Below are positions 45,555 to 55,030 of a stretch of DNA of 64,000 nt, in pieces. The stretch comes from Stenotrophomonas sp. MMGLT7. Lineage in GTDB: Bacteria > Pseudomonadota > Gammaproteobacteria > Xanthomonadales > Xanthomonadaceae. The stretch spans positions 1-64,000 of the forward strand of contig NZ_JAJOZS010000010.1 in assembly GCF_021168555.1 (NCBI RefSeq). Direction: 5' to 3'. Every line of letters begins with the position of its first letter. Positions within the stretch are counted from its first letter, which is position 1. Below the pieces are notes generated by a model, which saw only the letters and a list, made by a program, of their open reading frames with translations, searched no databases and was not told where the DNA came from. The position numbers and the translations under genes are program-made.

Positions 45555-46810
45555 ACACGTCCGCCTCCCCTGTCGATGCCGCCGCCGATGCCGCTGCCCC
45601 GGACTGGAACCAGGTCCGCGCCGAGTTCCCGCTGCTGCTGCGCCAGGTCAACGGCAAGCCGCTGATCTATTTCGACAACGCCAACACCGCGCAGAAGCCG
45701 CTGCCGGTGATCGCCGCGGTGGACGAGTTCTACCGCCGCTACAACGCAAACGTCAGCCGCGCCGTGCACGCGCTCGGCACCGAGGCCACCGATGCCTACG
45801 AGGGCGCGCGCTCCAGGCTGGCAGGCTTCCTCGGCGTGCGCGCGGACGAGATCGTGCTGTGCAGCGGCACCACCTTCGCCATCAACCTGGTGGCCTACTC
45901 CTGGGCGCTGCCGCGGCTGAAGGCCGGCGACGTCATCCTGGTCTCGCGCATGGAGCACCACGCCAACATCGTGCCATGGCAGCTTGTGGCCGAACGCACC
46001 GGCGCCAGCATCCGCGTGGCCGAGATCACCCCCGAGGGCGCGCTGGACCTGGACGCGCTGCGGCGGGCGATGACCCCGGAAGTCAAGCTGCTGGCGGTGG
46101 CGCACGTGTCCAACGTGCTGGGCACCGTCAACCCGGTGCGCGAGATCTGCCGCGAGGCGCGCAGGCGCGGCATCGTCACCGTGGTCGACGGCTCGCAGGC
46201 GGTGCCGCACCGCCGCGTCGACGTGGCCGCCATCGGCTGCGACTTCTACGCCCTCACCGGCCACAAGATGTTCGGTCCCACCGGCACCGGCGCGCTGTGG
46301 GCACGGCGCGAGCACCTGCAGGCGATGCCGCCGTTCCTCGGCGGCGGCGAGATGATCAAGGAGGTCAGCTTCGACGGCACCGTGTTCAACGACCCGCCGC
46401 ACAAGTTCGAGGCCGGTACCCCCAACATCGCCGGCTTCGTCGGCCTGGGCGCGGCGGTGGACTACCTCGACGCACTGGGCCTGCAGCACGTGGAAGCGCA
46501 CGAGGCCGAGCTGCTGGCGCACCTGACCGAGGAACTGCTCCGGATCGACGGCCTGCGCATCTTCGGCACCACGCCGGACAAGGCCGCGGTGGTGTCGTTC
46601 CTGGTCGAGGGCGCGCACGCCCACGATCTGGCCACGCTGCTCGACCTGGAGGGCGTGGCAGTACGCTCCGGCCAGCACTGCGCGCACCCGCTGCTGCAGT
46701 TCTACGGCGTGGCCGCCACCTGCCGCGCCTCGCTGGCGTTCTACAACACCCACGAGGAGATCGAGGGCTTCGTCGCCGCGCTGAAGAAGGTGCGCAGGCT
46801 GCTCGCCTGA
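45551..46810 (+). CDS. sufS: Cysteine desulfurase SufS
   Basis: A 419-residue PLP enzyme that takes sulfur from cysteine for SufBCD. The PLP lysine is in FYALTGHKMFGPTGTGALW, the cofactor-binding Asp/His are in VVDGSQAVPHRRVD, and the persulfide Cys is in VRSGQHCAHPLLQ. No sufE or sufU follows, so the sulfur carrier must be encoded elsewhere. A strong hairpin follows the stop. Confidence 0.98.
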   Translation: MNTSASPVDAAADAAAPDWNQVRAEFPLLLRQVNGKPLIYFDNANTAQKPLPVIAAVDEFYRRYNANVSRAVHALGTEATDAYEGARSRLAGFLGVRADEIVLCSGTTFAINLVAYSWALPRLKAGDVILVSRMEHHANIVPWQLVAERTGASIRVAEITPEGALDLDALRRAMTPEVKLLAVAHVSNVLGTVNPVREICREARRRGIVTVVDGSQAVPHRRVDVAAIGCDFYALTGHKMFGPTGTGALWARREHLQAMPPFLGGGEMIKEVSFDGTVFNDPPHKFEAGTPNIAGFVGLGAAVDYLDALGLQHVEAHEAELLAHLTEELLRIDGLRIFGTTPDKAAVVSFLVEGAHAHDLATLLDLEGVAVRSGQHCAHPLLQFYGVAATCRASLAFYNTHEEIEGFVAALKKVRRLLA

Positions 46811-46815
46811 GCCGC

Positions 46816-46842
46816 ACGGCGGCGGCCTCTTCGCCGCCGTTT
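46816..46842 (+). terminator. Hairpin after sufS
   Basis: A 9-base perfect stem (ACGGCGGCG/CGCCGCCGT) with a 7-base loop and a short T run, six bases after the sufS stop. It would end or weaken the suf transcript before the GNAT gene, possibly leaving read-through for GNAT and Rieske. Confidence 0.6.
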
Positions 46843-46857
46843 CGCTAGAATGCGCCG

Positions 46858-47394
46858 ATGCAGAACCTCACCTTCCGCAATGCCGGCGAAGGCGACATCC
46901 CCGCCATCGTCGCCCTGGTCACCTCGGCCTACCGCGGCGATGCCAGCCGCGCCGGATGGACCACCGAGGCCGACTTCCTCGATGGCGAACGCATCGATCC
47001 GGACGTCCTGCGCCAGGACATCGCACGACCTGGCAGCCAGGTCCTGCTGGCCGAGCAGGGCGGGCAGCTGCTCGCCTGCTGCCACGTCACCGTGGAGGAC
47101 GGCGCCGGCTACTTCGGCATGTTCTCGGTGTCGCCCAGCCGGCAGGGCGGCGGCATCGGCAAGGCGATGATGGCCGAGGCCGAGCGCATCGTCGCCGGGC
47201 AATGGAACCTGCCGTCCATGCGCATGACGGTGATCGACATCCGCGACGAGCTGATCGCCTTCTACGAGCGCCGCGGCTACCGCCGCACCGGCGTCAAGAA
47301 ACCCTTCCCCTACGGCGACCCGCGCTTCGGCATCCCGCTGCGCGGCGACATCCGTTTCGAGGTGCTGGAGAAGGCCTTGTCGGTGCCGGCATGA
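46858..47394 (+). CDS. GNAT family N-acetyltransferase
   Basis: A 178-residue acetyltransferase using acetyl-CoA. The acetyl-CoA loop is SPSRQGGGIGKAMMAEAE, and the start MQNLTFRNAGEGDIPAIVALVTSAYRGD is typical of the fold. The substrate is unknown. It is coupled to the Rieske gene by an ATGA overlap and lies behind the sufS hairpin. Confidence 0.9.
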   Translation: MQNLTFRNAGEGDIPAIVALVTSAYRGDASRAGWTTEADFLDGERIDPDVLRQDIARPGSQVLLAEQGGQLLACCHVTVEDGAGYFGMFSVSPSRQGGGIGKAMMAEAERIVAGQWNLPSMRMTVIDIRDELIAFYERRGYRRTGVKKPFPYGDPRFGIPLRGDIRFEVLEKALSVPA

Positions 47395-47723
47395 GCGAGA
47401 ACTGGACCTTCGTGTGCAGCACCGCCGAGCTGCTGCCCGGCGAACTGAAGACGGTGTGGGACGAGGTGAACGCCACGCCGATCGTGGTGTTCAACCGCGA
47501 CGGCGATTTCTACGCGCTGGAGGATCGCTGCAGCCACGAGGATTTCGAGCTGTCGCCGGGCATCTACGACAGCGGGGCGGGCTCGATCGAATGCGTGCTG
47601 CACGGCGCCCGCTTCGACATCCGCGACGGCCGTCCGCTGTGCCCGCCGGCCTATAGCGCGGTCGCCAAGTTCCCGGTGAAGGTGGCCGACGGCGCGATCT
47701 GGACGCGCGACGACCGCGACTGA
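47391..47723 (+). CDS. Rieske-type [2Fe-2S] ferredoxin
   Basis: A 110-residue electron carrier with the Rieske ligands in DRCSHEDFEL (C-x-H) and ECVLHGARFD (C-x2-H). It resembles the ferredoxin components of ring-hydroxylating dioxygenases, but here it sits beside suf, so it is more likely a general carrier. It overlaps the GNAT gene by 4 bases. Confidence 0.92.
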   Translation: MSENWTFVCSTAELLPGELKTVWDEVNATPIVVFNRDGDFYALEDRCSHEDFELSPGIYDSGAGSIECVLHGARFDIRDGRPLCPPAYSAVAKFPVKVADGAIWTRDDRD

Positions 47724-48106
47724 ATCCTCGCATCGGCCGCCGCCCGACGGAAGCTCGCGCGCCCGCGGTCTCCACATTTCGAACGTGCGCCGCTGCGGGA
47801 ACTGCGTGGCGTTGCCCAAGGACCGGCGCGGAGCCGGCGACCGATGCCCGCGCCGACGGCCTGCCCGGCCAAAGGGCATCGGCGCCGCGAGCGGGCCGCC
47901 AGTCGGCGGATGCAGTCGCGTGGATGCAGCATTCGGACAAGGCACGACGCCGCAGCCGCGAGCACGCCGATCCGATACGCGCCTGCGGACACGCCGGCAC
48001 TGCGGCATGCGGCGTCGATCGCAGCCCGGCTGCGTGCCCGCGACAGAAAATTCCAGCTGCGTGTCAACCGGACGACGCGCCGGGCGTTCACAGCAGACGC
48101 ATCGTC
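47724..48106. other. GC-rich spacer without a supported gene
   Basis: About 380 bases between the Rieske gene and the Fur-like site. Open frames here have no family features and overlap on both strands. Confidence 0.5.
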
Positions 48107-48125
48107 AATGAGATCTATTCTCATC
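48107..48125. promoter_or_regulatory. Candidate Fur box before the PepSY-ApbE operon
   Basis: AATGAGATCTATTCTCATC, with a perfect ATGAGA/TCTCAT pair 5 bases apart. In the 7-1-7 Fur model it agrees at 11 of 14 positions. It overlaps the -35 region of a putative promoter (-10 TATACT at 48,133-48,138), so Fur binding would block the operon when iron is plentiful. Confidence 0.6.
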
Positions 48126-48132
48126 GATCACC

Positions 48133-48138
48133 TATACT
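48133..48138 (+). promoter_or_regulatory. -10 element TATACT
   Basis: Located about 33 bases before the GTG start of the PepSY gene, just downstream of the Fur-like box. No clear -35 hexamer is seen at 17 bases, so its strength is uncertain. Confidence 0.45.
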
Positions 48139-48165
48139 GGCCCATCATTCGTCCCGATCCGCTAC

Positions 48166-48810
48166 GTGCCCGCCTCCTCTTCCCACCGCGACGCAACCGC
48201 TGCCCAGCAGCGCCGTGGCTTCTGGCTGCGCACGCTGCACCAGTGGCACTGGATCAGTTCGGCGGTGTGCCTGATCGGCATGCTGGTGTTCGCCGCCACC
48301 GGCCTGACCCTCAACCATGCCTCGCGCATCGAGGCCAGTCCGGAAGTATCCAACCGGCATCTGCAGCTGCCGCCGGCGATGCAGCAGGCGCTGGGCGATC
48401 GCGAGGACGGCAACGCGCCGCTGCCGGCCGGGGTGGCGCGCTGGCTGAGCGAGGAACTGTCGGTGTCCATCGGCCGCCGCCCGGCCGAATGGTCGGCCGA
48501 GGAGATCTACCTGTCGATGCCAGGTCCCGGGGCCGATGCCTGGCTCAGCATCGACCGCGAGAGCGGCGCGGTGGAGTACGAAAGCACCCGCCGCGGCTGG
48601 ATCGCCTACTTCAACGACCTGCACAAGGGCCGCAACACCGGACCGGCCTGGAGCTGGTTCATCGACGTCTTCGCCGTGGCCTGCCTGGTGTTCTGCTTCA
48701 CCGGCCTGTTCCTGCTGCAGCTGCACGCGCGGCAGCGGCGCATGACCTGGCCGCTGGTCGGGCTGGGCCTGATGATCCCGCTGCTGATCGCGCTGCTGCT
48801 CATCCATTGA
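48166..48810 (+). CDS. PepSY-associated membrane protein
   Basis: A 214-residue inner-membrane protein. Membrane segments lie near residues 22-47 ([29 protein letters not shown]), 165-185 and 195-213. A periplasmic PepSY-like domain ([28 protein letters not shown]) lies between the first and second. His residues in and near the first and second segments could bind heme. It starts with GTG at 48,166 and is the first gene of the probable Fur operon. Confidence 0.85.
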   Translation: MPASSSHRDATAAQQRRGFWLRTLHQWHWISSAVCLIGMLVFAATGLTLNHASRIEASPEVSNRHLQLPPAMQQALGDREDGNAPLPAGVARWLSEELSVSIGRRPAEWSAEEIYLSMPGPGADAWLSIDRESGAVEYESTRRGWIAYFNDLHKGRNTGPAWSWFIDVFAVACLVFCFTGLFLLQLHARQRRMTWPLVGLGLMIPLLIALLLIH

Positions 48811-48841
48811 CCCCTTCCCGACCCTTGCGAGGACTGCCTGC

Positions 48842-49354
48842 ATGCGTGCCACCCTCACCATCGCCCTGAGCGGCCTGCTGGCCACGCCGGCCTATGCCGC
48901 CACGCTCGACGTCAGCGTCGAGATCCCCAAGCTCAACGTGGCCGAGTATCACCGTCCCTACGTGGCGATCTGGGTGGAGGGGGCCGACCAGAAGGTCGCC
49001 GCCAACCTGGCCGTGTGGTACCAGTCCAAGGACACCGCCGAAGGCCACGGCACCAAGTGGCTGCCGGACCTGCGCCAGTGGTGGCGCAAGAGCGGCCGCA
49101 CCCTGAGCGTGCCGATCGACGGCGTCACCGGCCCGACCCGGCCGGCCGGCAAGCACGCGCTCAGCTTCACCGACAGGCAGCAGCTCAAGGGCCTGGCACC
49201 GGGCCAGTACACGCTGGTGGTCGAGGCCGTGCGCGAGGTCGGCGGACGCGAGCTGCTGAAGATCCCCTTCGCCTGGCCGGCCAAGGCCGCCGAAACCGGC
49301 AGCGCCCAGGGCAGCAGCGAGCTGGGTGCCGTGTCTCTGACCGTATCGCCCTGA
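48842..49354 (+). CDS. DUF2271 exported protein, candidate flavinylated carrier
   Basis: A 170-residue periplasmic protein with a signal peptide ending AYAA-T (residues 1-20). Its body has [25 protein letters not shown] and [15 protein letters not shown]. Residues 93-99, DGVTGPT, closely resemble the flavinylation motif recognised by ApbE ([DN]-x-x-[ST]-G-A-[ST]), with Pro for Ala. Since an ApbE gene is two genes downstream, Thr99 is a plausible FMN acceptor; this is inference. Confidence 0.85.
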   Translation: MRATLTIALSGLLATPAYAATLDVSVEIPKLNVAEYHRPYVAIWVEGADQKVAANLAVWYQSKDTAEGHGTKWLPDLRQWWRKSGRTLSVPIDGVTGPTRPAGKHALSFTDRQQLKGLAPGQYTLVVEAVREVGGRELLKIPFAWPAKAAETGSAQGSSELGAVSLTVSP

Positions 49355-49427
49355 CATCGCGCATGTCGCGTACATGCAGCGGCCGCCTTGCCGGCCGTCA
49401 CCACACAACCGAAACCGGAGATTCCCG

Positions 49428-50291
49428 ATGAAGCGTCCCCTCGTCCTTGCCGTGCTGCTCGCCTTCCTGCCCGCCAGTGCCTTCGCGCACAAGCAGTGGC
49501 TGCTGCCCTCCTCCACCGTCGTCGCCGGCGAGGACGTCTGGGTGACGGTGGACGCGGCGGTGTCCAACGCCCTGTACTACCCCGACTTCGTGCCGCTGCG
49601 CCTGGACACCCTGGCCATCACCGCACCGGACGGCAGCCCGGTGCAGGCGCAGAACGCCTCCACGCTGAAGTCCCGCAGCGTGTTCGACCTGCACCTGAGC
49701 CAGCAGGGCACCTACCGCATCGCCAGCGTCAACAACGGCCTGTCCGCGCGCTGGGGCGACCGTCCCGGCGGCAGGAACGCGGGCGCTGGCCAAGGCCAGG
49801 GGCCCCAGGGCCAAGGTCCCGGCAGCCAGAACGGCGGTTTCCTGCGCAACGTCAGCGTGGAAGAGCTGGCCACCAAGATCCCCAAGGACGCCAAGAACGT
49901 CGAGGTCAACGAGACCCTGGCCCGCGTCGAGACCTTCGTCACCAACGGCACGCCCACTCCGATCCGGCCCACCGGCAAGGGCCTGGAACTGCTGCCCGTG
50001 ACCCATCCCAACGACCTGTTCGCCGGCGAGCCGGCCGAGTTCAAGCTGACCGTCGACGGCAAGCCGCAGGCCGGCCTGGAGGTCCACGTCGTCCGCGGCG
50101 CCACCCGCTACCGCAACGCCCAGGACGAGATCAAGGCCACCACCGATGCCAACGGCGTCGTCACCGTCACCTGGCCGGAAGCCGGCATGTACTGGCTGCA
50201 GTCCGGCACCCAGGACGACAAGACCAGCGTCAAGCAGGCCAAGTCGCGCCGCCTGAGCTATATCGCCACCCTGGAAGTGCTGCCGCAGTAA
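49428..50291 (+). CDS. DUF4198 exported protein (CbiK/NikM-like)
   Basis: A 287-residue periplasmic protein with a signal peptide ([21 protein letters not shown]). The mature protein starts [24 protein letters not shown] and has a C-terminal Ig-like DUF4198 domain ([41 protein letters not shown]). A Gly/Gln-rich insert (residues ~120-140) is low complexity. Members near iron and nickel uptake genes are thought to bind metal or aid its delivery. Confidence 0.87.
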   Translation: MKRPLVLAVLLAFLPASAFAHKQWLLPSSTVVAGEDVWVTVDAAVSNALYYPDFVPLRLDTLAITAPDGSPVQAQNASTLKSRSVFDLHLSQQGTYRIASVNNGLSARWGDRPGGRNAGAGQGQGPQGQGPGSQNGGFLRNVSVEELATKIPKDAKNVEVNETLARVETFVTNGTPTPIRPTGKGLELLPVTHPNDLFAGEPAEFKLTVDGKPQAGLEVHVVRGATRYRNAQDEIKATTDANGVVTVTWPEAGMYWLQSGTQDDKTSVKQAKSRRLSYIATLEVLPQ

Positions 50292-50404
50292 CGGCACGGC
50301 CTCCGCCGCTCCCGCGCGCGCAGCCGGGACGGCGGTTCTGCCTGCAGTGGGACCCCGGGGCCGATAATGGCCCCCGTCAGCACTTCCACCGGTATCTCCC
50401 CGCA

Positions 50405-51376
50405 GTGACCTCATCACCCCTCGACATCGCCACGCTCGGCGGCCAGACCATGGGTACGACCTGGAGCGCAAAGCTGGTGGCCGGCCGCAATCGCGACCTG
50501 CATGCGCTGCACGCCGGCATCCAGGCACGGCTGGACACGGTGGTGGCGCAGATGAGCACCTGGGAGCCGCAGTCGGACATCAGCCGCTACAACCGCGCCG
50601 CAGGCGGCTGGCAGCGGCTGCCGCCGGAGTTCTTCAACGTCCTGCAGGCCGCGCAGGCCATTGCCCGCAGCAGCGGCGGCGCCTTCGACCCTACCGTCGG
50701 ACCGATGGTGGAGCTGTGGGGCTTCGGTGCCGGCGCGCATCCGCAGCGCGTGCCCGCCGCGGCCGAGATCGCGGCCGTGGCCGCGCGCGTGGGCTGGCAG
50801 CGCCTGGAGCTGCGTCCGGACGGACACGAGGCCCTGCAGCCCGGCGGGCTGCAGCTGGACCTCTCCGCCATCGCCAAGGGCTTCGGCGTCGACCTGGCGA
50901 CCGCCTGGCTGCGCCAGGCCGGCATCGACGCGGCGCTGGTCGAGGTGGGCGGCGAGCTGGCCGGCTATGGCCGCAAGCCGGATGGCGCCCCGTGGCAGGT
51001 GCTGGTGGAATCGGCGCCCGAGGAAGACGACGCCGCGGGCCTGCCGCCGCGCGTGCTGGCGCTGGACGGGATGGCGGTCGCAACCTCGGGCGACCGCTGG
51101 CACCGCTTCGACGCCGGCGGCCAGCGCTACTCGCACACCTTCGATGCGCGCCTGGGCAGGCCGGTGGTCAGTGCCGCCGCCGCGGTGACGGTGGTCGCCG
51201 AGGACGCCATGCACGCCGACGGCTGGGCCACCGCGCTGACGGTGATGGGTGCGCAGGCCGGCCTGGAACTGGCCGAGCGCGAAGGATTGGCGGCGCGCTT
51301 CCTGGTGCGCGACGGCAACGGCCTGCGCGAGACCTTCAGCGGTGCGTTCGCGGCCCGCATGGAGGCCGGCGCATGA
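50405..51376 (+). CDS. apbE: FAD:protein FMN transferase (ApbE)
   Basis: A 323-residue enzyme that moves FMN from FAD to a Thr/Ser of a target protein. Blocks are GGQTMGTTWSAKL, AQMSTWEPQSDISRYN, FDPTVGPMVELWGFG, LDLSAIAKGFGVDLA, EVGGELAGYGRKPDG, VATSGD and HTFDARLGRPV. It has no signal peptide or lipobox with the GTG start used, unlike most ApbE proteins, and the upstream frame gives no signal either. It overlaps the reductase gene by 4 bases. Confidence 0.93.
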   Translation: MTSSPLDIATLGGQTMGTTWSAKLVAGRNRDLHALHAGIQARLDTVVAQMSTWEPQSDISRYNRAAGGWQRLPPEFFNVLQAAQAIARSSGGAFDPTVGPMVELWGFGAGAHPQRVPAAAEIAAVAARVGWQRLELRPDGHEALQPGGLQLDLSAIAKGFGVDLATAWLRQAGIDAALVEVGGELAGYGRKPDGAPWQVLVESAPEEDDAAGLPPRVLALDGMAVATSGDRWHRFDAGGQRYSHTFDARLGRPVVSAAAAVTVVAEDAMHADGWATALTVMGAQAGLELAEREGLAARFLVRDGNGLRETFSGAFAARMEAGA

Positions 51377-52995
51377 GCACCTCCAGGATTCCGCGCGCCA
51401 CCTGGGGCAACCTCGCCGTGGGCGCGCTGCTACTGGCCATCGCCGGCTGGCTGCTGGGCCTGCACGACAGCGGCTGGTGGGTCGCCGCGCCACAGCGTCG
51501 CCAGGTCTGGATCGCGGTGGCCGCGGTGCTGGCCTACGCCGGCTTCTGCGCGCTGGTGGCCTGGCGCTCGCGCGAGCCCCGGACCACGGCGGCAGCGGCG
51601 GCCTCCGGCAAGCCCGAGCTGCTGGTCGCCTGGGCCAGCCAGAGCGGCTTCGCGCAGGACCTGGCGGCGCGCAGCGTCGCCCTGCTGCGCGACAGTGGCC
51701 AGCCGGCCCGGCAGGTGCCGCTGGAGCGGCTCGATGCGGCCACCCTGGCCACGGCCGGGCGCATCCTGTTCGTCGCCAGCACCACCGGCGAAGGCGACCC
51801 GCCCGATCATGCGCTGCCGTTCCTGCGCCAGGTGATGGACAAGTCCACGCCGCTGCCGCAGCTGCACTATGCGGTGCTGGCGCTGGGCGACCGCAAGTAC
51901 GGCGATTTCTGCCAGTTCGGCCGCGAGCTGGACGCATGGCTGCGCCACCAGGGCGCGCACCCGCTGTGCGACCGGCTGGAAGTGGACAACGCCGATGCCG
52001 ACACCCTGCGCCGCTGGCAGCACCTGCTCGGGCAGATCGCCGGCAGCCCGGTCGTCACCCCGGACTGGGCCGGCCCCGAGTACCAGCACTGGCGCCTGCA
52101 ACGACGCCGCCAGACCAACCCCGGCAGCATCGGCGGCGCCGCATTCGACCTGACGCTGGTCCCGGACGGCTTCGCCCTCCCGCAATGGCAGGCCGGCGAC
52201 ATCGCCGAGGTCGGCCCGCGCCACGACCCGGCCGTGGTCGCGGAATGGCTGCGCAGCCACCACCTCGACGGCGATGCGCCCGTGGCAGGACACCGCAACG
52301 CCCGCAACCTGCGCGAACTGGCGTCGCGCTCGCAGCTGCCGCAGGAAGGGGTGGGCGCGGACGTGCAGGCGCTGGCCGCCACGCTCAAGCCGCTGCCGCA
52401 CCGCGAATACTCGGTCGCCTCGGTGCCGGCCGAGGGCGAGGTGCGGCTGCTGCTGCGGCGCCAGCTCGGCGCCGATGGCCGCCCCGGGACCGGCAGCGGC
52501 TGGCTGTGCGACTACGCCACGGTCGGCGGACCGATCGCCATGCGCCTGCGCAGCAATCCCGCCTTCCATCCACCGGCGGCGGAACTGCCGCTGATCCTGA
52601 TCGGCAACGGCACCGGCATCGCCGGCCTGCGCGCGCAGCTGCGCGCGCGCATCGAGGCCGGGGCACGCCGCAACTGGCTGCTGTTCGGCGAGCGCCAGGC
52701 CGCCTGCGACGACCACTACGGCCAGGACCTGCGCCACTGGCAGGCCGAAGGCTGGCTGGAACGGCTGGACGCGGTGTTCTCGCGCGACGGCGGGCGCTAC
52801 CGCTACGTGCAGGATGCCCTGGCCGATGCGATGCCGATGCTGCGCGAATGGGTGGATGCGGGCGCGGCGATCTACGTCTGCGGCAGCCTGCGCCACATGG
52901 CGCCGGGCGTGGACGGCGTGATCGAGCAGGCCCTGGGAGCGGAACGCAAGGAGGCCCTGCTGCTGCAGGGCCGCTACCGGCGCGACGTGTACTGA
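51373..52995 (+). CDS. Membrane-anchored diflavin (sulfite reductase-like) reductase
   Basis: A 540-residue protein. Two hydrophobic segments (about 13-32 and 45-63) anchor it. A flavodoxin domain (LVAWASQSGFAQDLAARS, FVASTTGEGDPPDHA, LALGDRKYGDFCQFG) and an FNR domain (HREYSVASVPAEGEV, PLILIGNGTGIAGLRAQLR, AIYVCGSLRHMAPGV) with a final aromatic residue (DVY) follow. It would carry electrons from NADPH via FAD and FMN to the membrane. This is the last gene of the operon. Confidence 0.9.
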   Translation: MSTSRIPRATWGNLAVGALLLAIAGWLLGLHDSGWWVAAPQRRQVWIAVAAVLAYAGFCALVAWRSREPRTTAAAAASGKPELLVAWASQSGFAQDLAARSVALLRDSGQPARQVPLERLDAATLATAGRILFVASTTGEGDPPDHALPFLRQVMDKSTPLPQLHYAVLALGDRKYGDFCQFGRELDAWLRHQGAHPLCDRLEVDNADADTLRRWQHLLGQIAGSPVVTPDWAGPEYQHWRLQRRRQTNPGSIGGAAFDLTLVPDGFALPQWQAGDIAEVGPRHDPAVVAEWLRSHHLDGDAPVAGHRNARNLRELASRSQLPQEGVGADVQALAATLKPLPHREYSVASVPAEGEVRLLLRRQLGADGRPGTGSGWLCDYATVGGPIAMRLRSNPAFHPPAAELPLILIGNGTGIAGLRAQLRARIEAGARRNWLLFGERQAACDDHYGQDLRHWQAEGWLERLDAVFSRDGGRYRYVQDALADAMPMLREWVDAGAAIYVCGSLRHMAPGVDGVIEQALGAERKEALLLQGRYRRDVY

Positions 52996-53449
52996 CACGC
53001 GTCCGGCCTGTTCAAAGCCTTCTTAGTTGAGGCGGTGCCAGGCCGCCTTGCGTATCGGCTGCGAGGACTCTCCCCTGGCTGGCACCAGTGTCATGCAGTT
53101 GCTTCTCTCATCGAGACCGAGGCGTGTTGCATGCGAGCCGCTGGCCTGCACAAGCCTGAGCGCCCGGCGCGCTGCGAAGGACCGGGACGCGGAGCCAGAT
53201 GCAGTCCTGCCTAGGCACCCTGCCTCGCGGATGGCAGATGGTCCCAGGCTGCCACTGCCGTCATCAGCCACCACGTAGCCCGGTAAGCGAAGCGCATCTG
53301 GGACACCGGCAATCCCGAGGGATGGCCGTTGCCCTTGCCCGGATCAAGAATTCCGCAGCAGCGATCACGCACCCGGCCAATGCAGACGAACCCCGACCTG
53401 GCAATGCCGCCCGGCGGGCAGAGCCACCGGGCGGGCTTCCTGCCGCGCG
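52996..53449. other. Spacer without a supported gene
   Basis: A weak hairpin (AGGCGG-TGCCAGG-CCGCCT near 53,030-53,048) behind the reductase gene could be a terminator. The rest shows only short frames without family features. Confidence 0.5.
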
Positions 53450-54151
53450 TCAGGCCGCCACGTTCAACGAGGAGGTCGTCGCGGCCGCTGCCGAGGCCAG
53501 GCCGCCGATGCTGCCGTACTGGCCCAGCGCCATCCTCAACAGCTGGGCGTAGGCATTGCCGGTGTCGCTGGTAGCCGCCGTGCCGGTGGCGGCCGATGCG
53601 GCCTCGGGCGCCTGTCCTGGCTGCATGTCCGGCGGCGGCGCCATGGCCTGCAGGCCCGCCTGCAGTTCGTCGAGACCGAGGGCGCCATCGCTGTCGCTGT
53701 CCAGCGCGGTGAACAGATCCTCCACCTGCGAAGTATCGCTGCCGCTCGCCGCGGCAATCTCGTCCAGGCTGACGATGCCGTCGCCATTGGTGTCCAGGCT
53801 GGAAAGCAGGGTCTCGGCGTCGGCGGCACCGTCCTGCGGCGGGGGCGGAGGCGGCGCCATGGCCTGGGCGAACTCGCTCTCGCTGACCGTGCCGCCGCCA
53901 TCCTGGTCGAGCAGCCCGAGCAGGCTCTCCACGTCGATCTGCTGCGACTGGCCGGTATCCGAAGTCGACGCAGCGGCAAGTGCCGAGCCCAGTTCGCTGG
54001 AACTCAGGCTGCCGTCGTTATCGCTGTCGATCGAGGCGAACAGCTGCTTCAGCGGATTGTCGTCGCTGCCGGACGACGGGATGGCGCTGTCGGCGGACGT
54101 ACGGCTGGCGACGCCGTAGTACCCGACGCCCGCGCCGATGCTGGTGATCAT
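53450..54151 (-). CDS. Four-EF-hand calcium-binding protein
   Basis: A 233-residue protein with four canonical EF-hand loops: DSDNDGSLSSSE (42-53), DQDGGGTVSESE (82-93), DTNGDGIVSLDE (120-131) and DSDSDGALGLDE (151-162). Each has Asp/Asn/Ser at loop positions 1, 3 and 5 and Glu at 12. A proline run (99-105) splits two pairs. There is no classical signal peptide; the N-terminus is Ser/Gly-rich (MITSIGAGVGYYGVAS), a little like secreted EF-hand proteins such as the Xanthomonas effector XopAW. The start at 54,151 has AGGGGG upstream. Confidence 0.9.
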   Translation of the reverse strand: MITSIGAGVGYYGVASRTSADSAIPSSGSDDNPLKQLFASIDSDNDGSLSSSELGSALAAASTSDTGQSQQIDVESLLGLLDQDGGGTVSESEFAQAMAPPPPPPQDGAADAETLLSSLDTNGDGIVSLDEIAAASGSDTSQVEDLFTALDSDSDGALGLDELQAGLQAMAPPPDMQPGQAPEAASAATGTAATSDTGNAYAQLLRMALGQYGSIGGLASAAAATTSSLNVAA

Positions 54152-54436
54152 GGTAGGCCCCCTGTTCTGGTATCGATGGTCGGAACGGCTTCCGACGCAT
54201 GCAATGTGCATGCAGCGCGTGGCGAGGACATGCCGGCGTGTGTCATGGCCGACACGATCGTCCCGGGTGCCGCAGGAGCGCGTGTCCCAGGTCGTATCGA
54301 TGCGGATGGCGAGCAGGCCACGCAGCCACGCATGTGCGGTGTACCCCAGAGGACCATGGCCGGCTCGGCCGCGGCCTTCGGCCCCGTCCGGGTCGCTGGG
54401 CACCGGCACGGCCCGTCCGGCAACGGACGGCGCACC

Positions 54437-55030
54437 CTACGCCAGGGCGTCGACCCGGATGGCGAGCAGTTCACCGCCACCTTCTAGCGAATGACGCCGC
54501 CGCTCGCCGGCCGACAGCCAGGCGGTATCGCCGGCCTGCATGGCCGGCAGGCCGCTGTCGGCACCGAATCCGGCCTGCCCGCCCAGCAGGTGGATGACCC
54601 AGGCGCTGCCGCGGTCGACGAAGAAGTGCATCGCCCCCGTCAGCGGGCGATGCAGCACCTCGGTGCGCAGGGCATCGCGCCGCCACATCACGTTGAAGTC
54701 CTCGGTCGGGCCATCGAGCAGTTCGCCCACCAAGGCGCGCTCGCCGGCGAAGCGCAGCCGCTGGCAGGGCGGCCGCAGTTCCTCGCACTGGCCATCGTCG
54801 AAGCGCAGGCGCACGCCGTTGCCCCGGAGCAGCACCAGTTCGCGCTCCACGCCAGGAAACGGGGAAAACGCGGCATCGCGCTCGATCTCGGCGATCGACA
54901 GCCTCAGCAGCCAATCGTCCGCGGCCGGCAAGCGCAGGATCTCGCGGGTCCATCCGTTGCCGTTGCGCCAGCGCTCGCGACGGTAGGCGCTGGACGGGAT
55001 CACCCGGGTGGGAAGGGGCGGCATGGACAT
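54437..55030 (-). CDS. HutD/Ves family protein
   Basis: A 197-residue cupin-like protein: RRERWRNGNGWTREILRLP, WLLRLSIAEIERDAAFSPFPGVERELVLLRGNG and FNVMWRRDALRTEV. Relatives are HutD of histidine use and Ves of cold-stress. No hut genes are nearby, so the role here is open. Confidence 0.87.
   Translation of the reverse strand: MSMPPLPTRVIPSSAYRRERWRNGNGWTREILRLPAADDWLLRLSIAEIERDAAFSPFPGVERELVLLRGNGVRLRFDDGQCEELRPPCQRLRFAGERALVGELLDGPTEDFNVMWRRDALRTEVLHRPLTGAMHFFVDRGSAWVIHLLGGQAGFGADSGLPAMQAGDTAWLSAGERRRHSLEGGGELLAIRVDALA

Noticed and set aside
48166..48810. D-R-E-S-G-A-V in the PepSY protein as an FMN attachment site
   Set aside because: It matches the first part of the ApbE motif, but the acceptor Thr/Ser is replaced by Val; the segment is a normal PepSY turn.
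53450..54151. Calling the EF-hand protein a type III effector (XopAW)
   Set aside because: The resemblance is only the EF-hands and a Ser/Gly-rich start; no type III secretion genes or promoter box are in the window.
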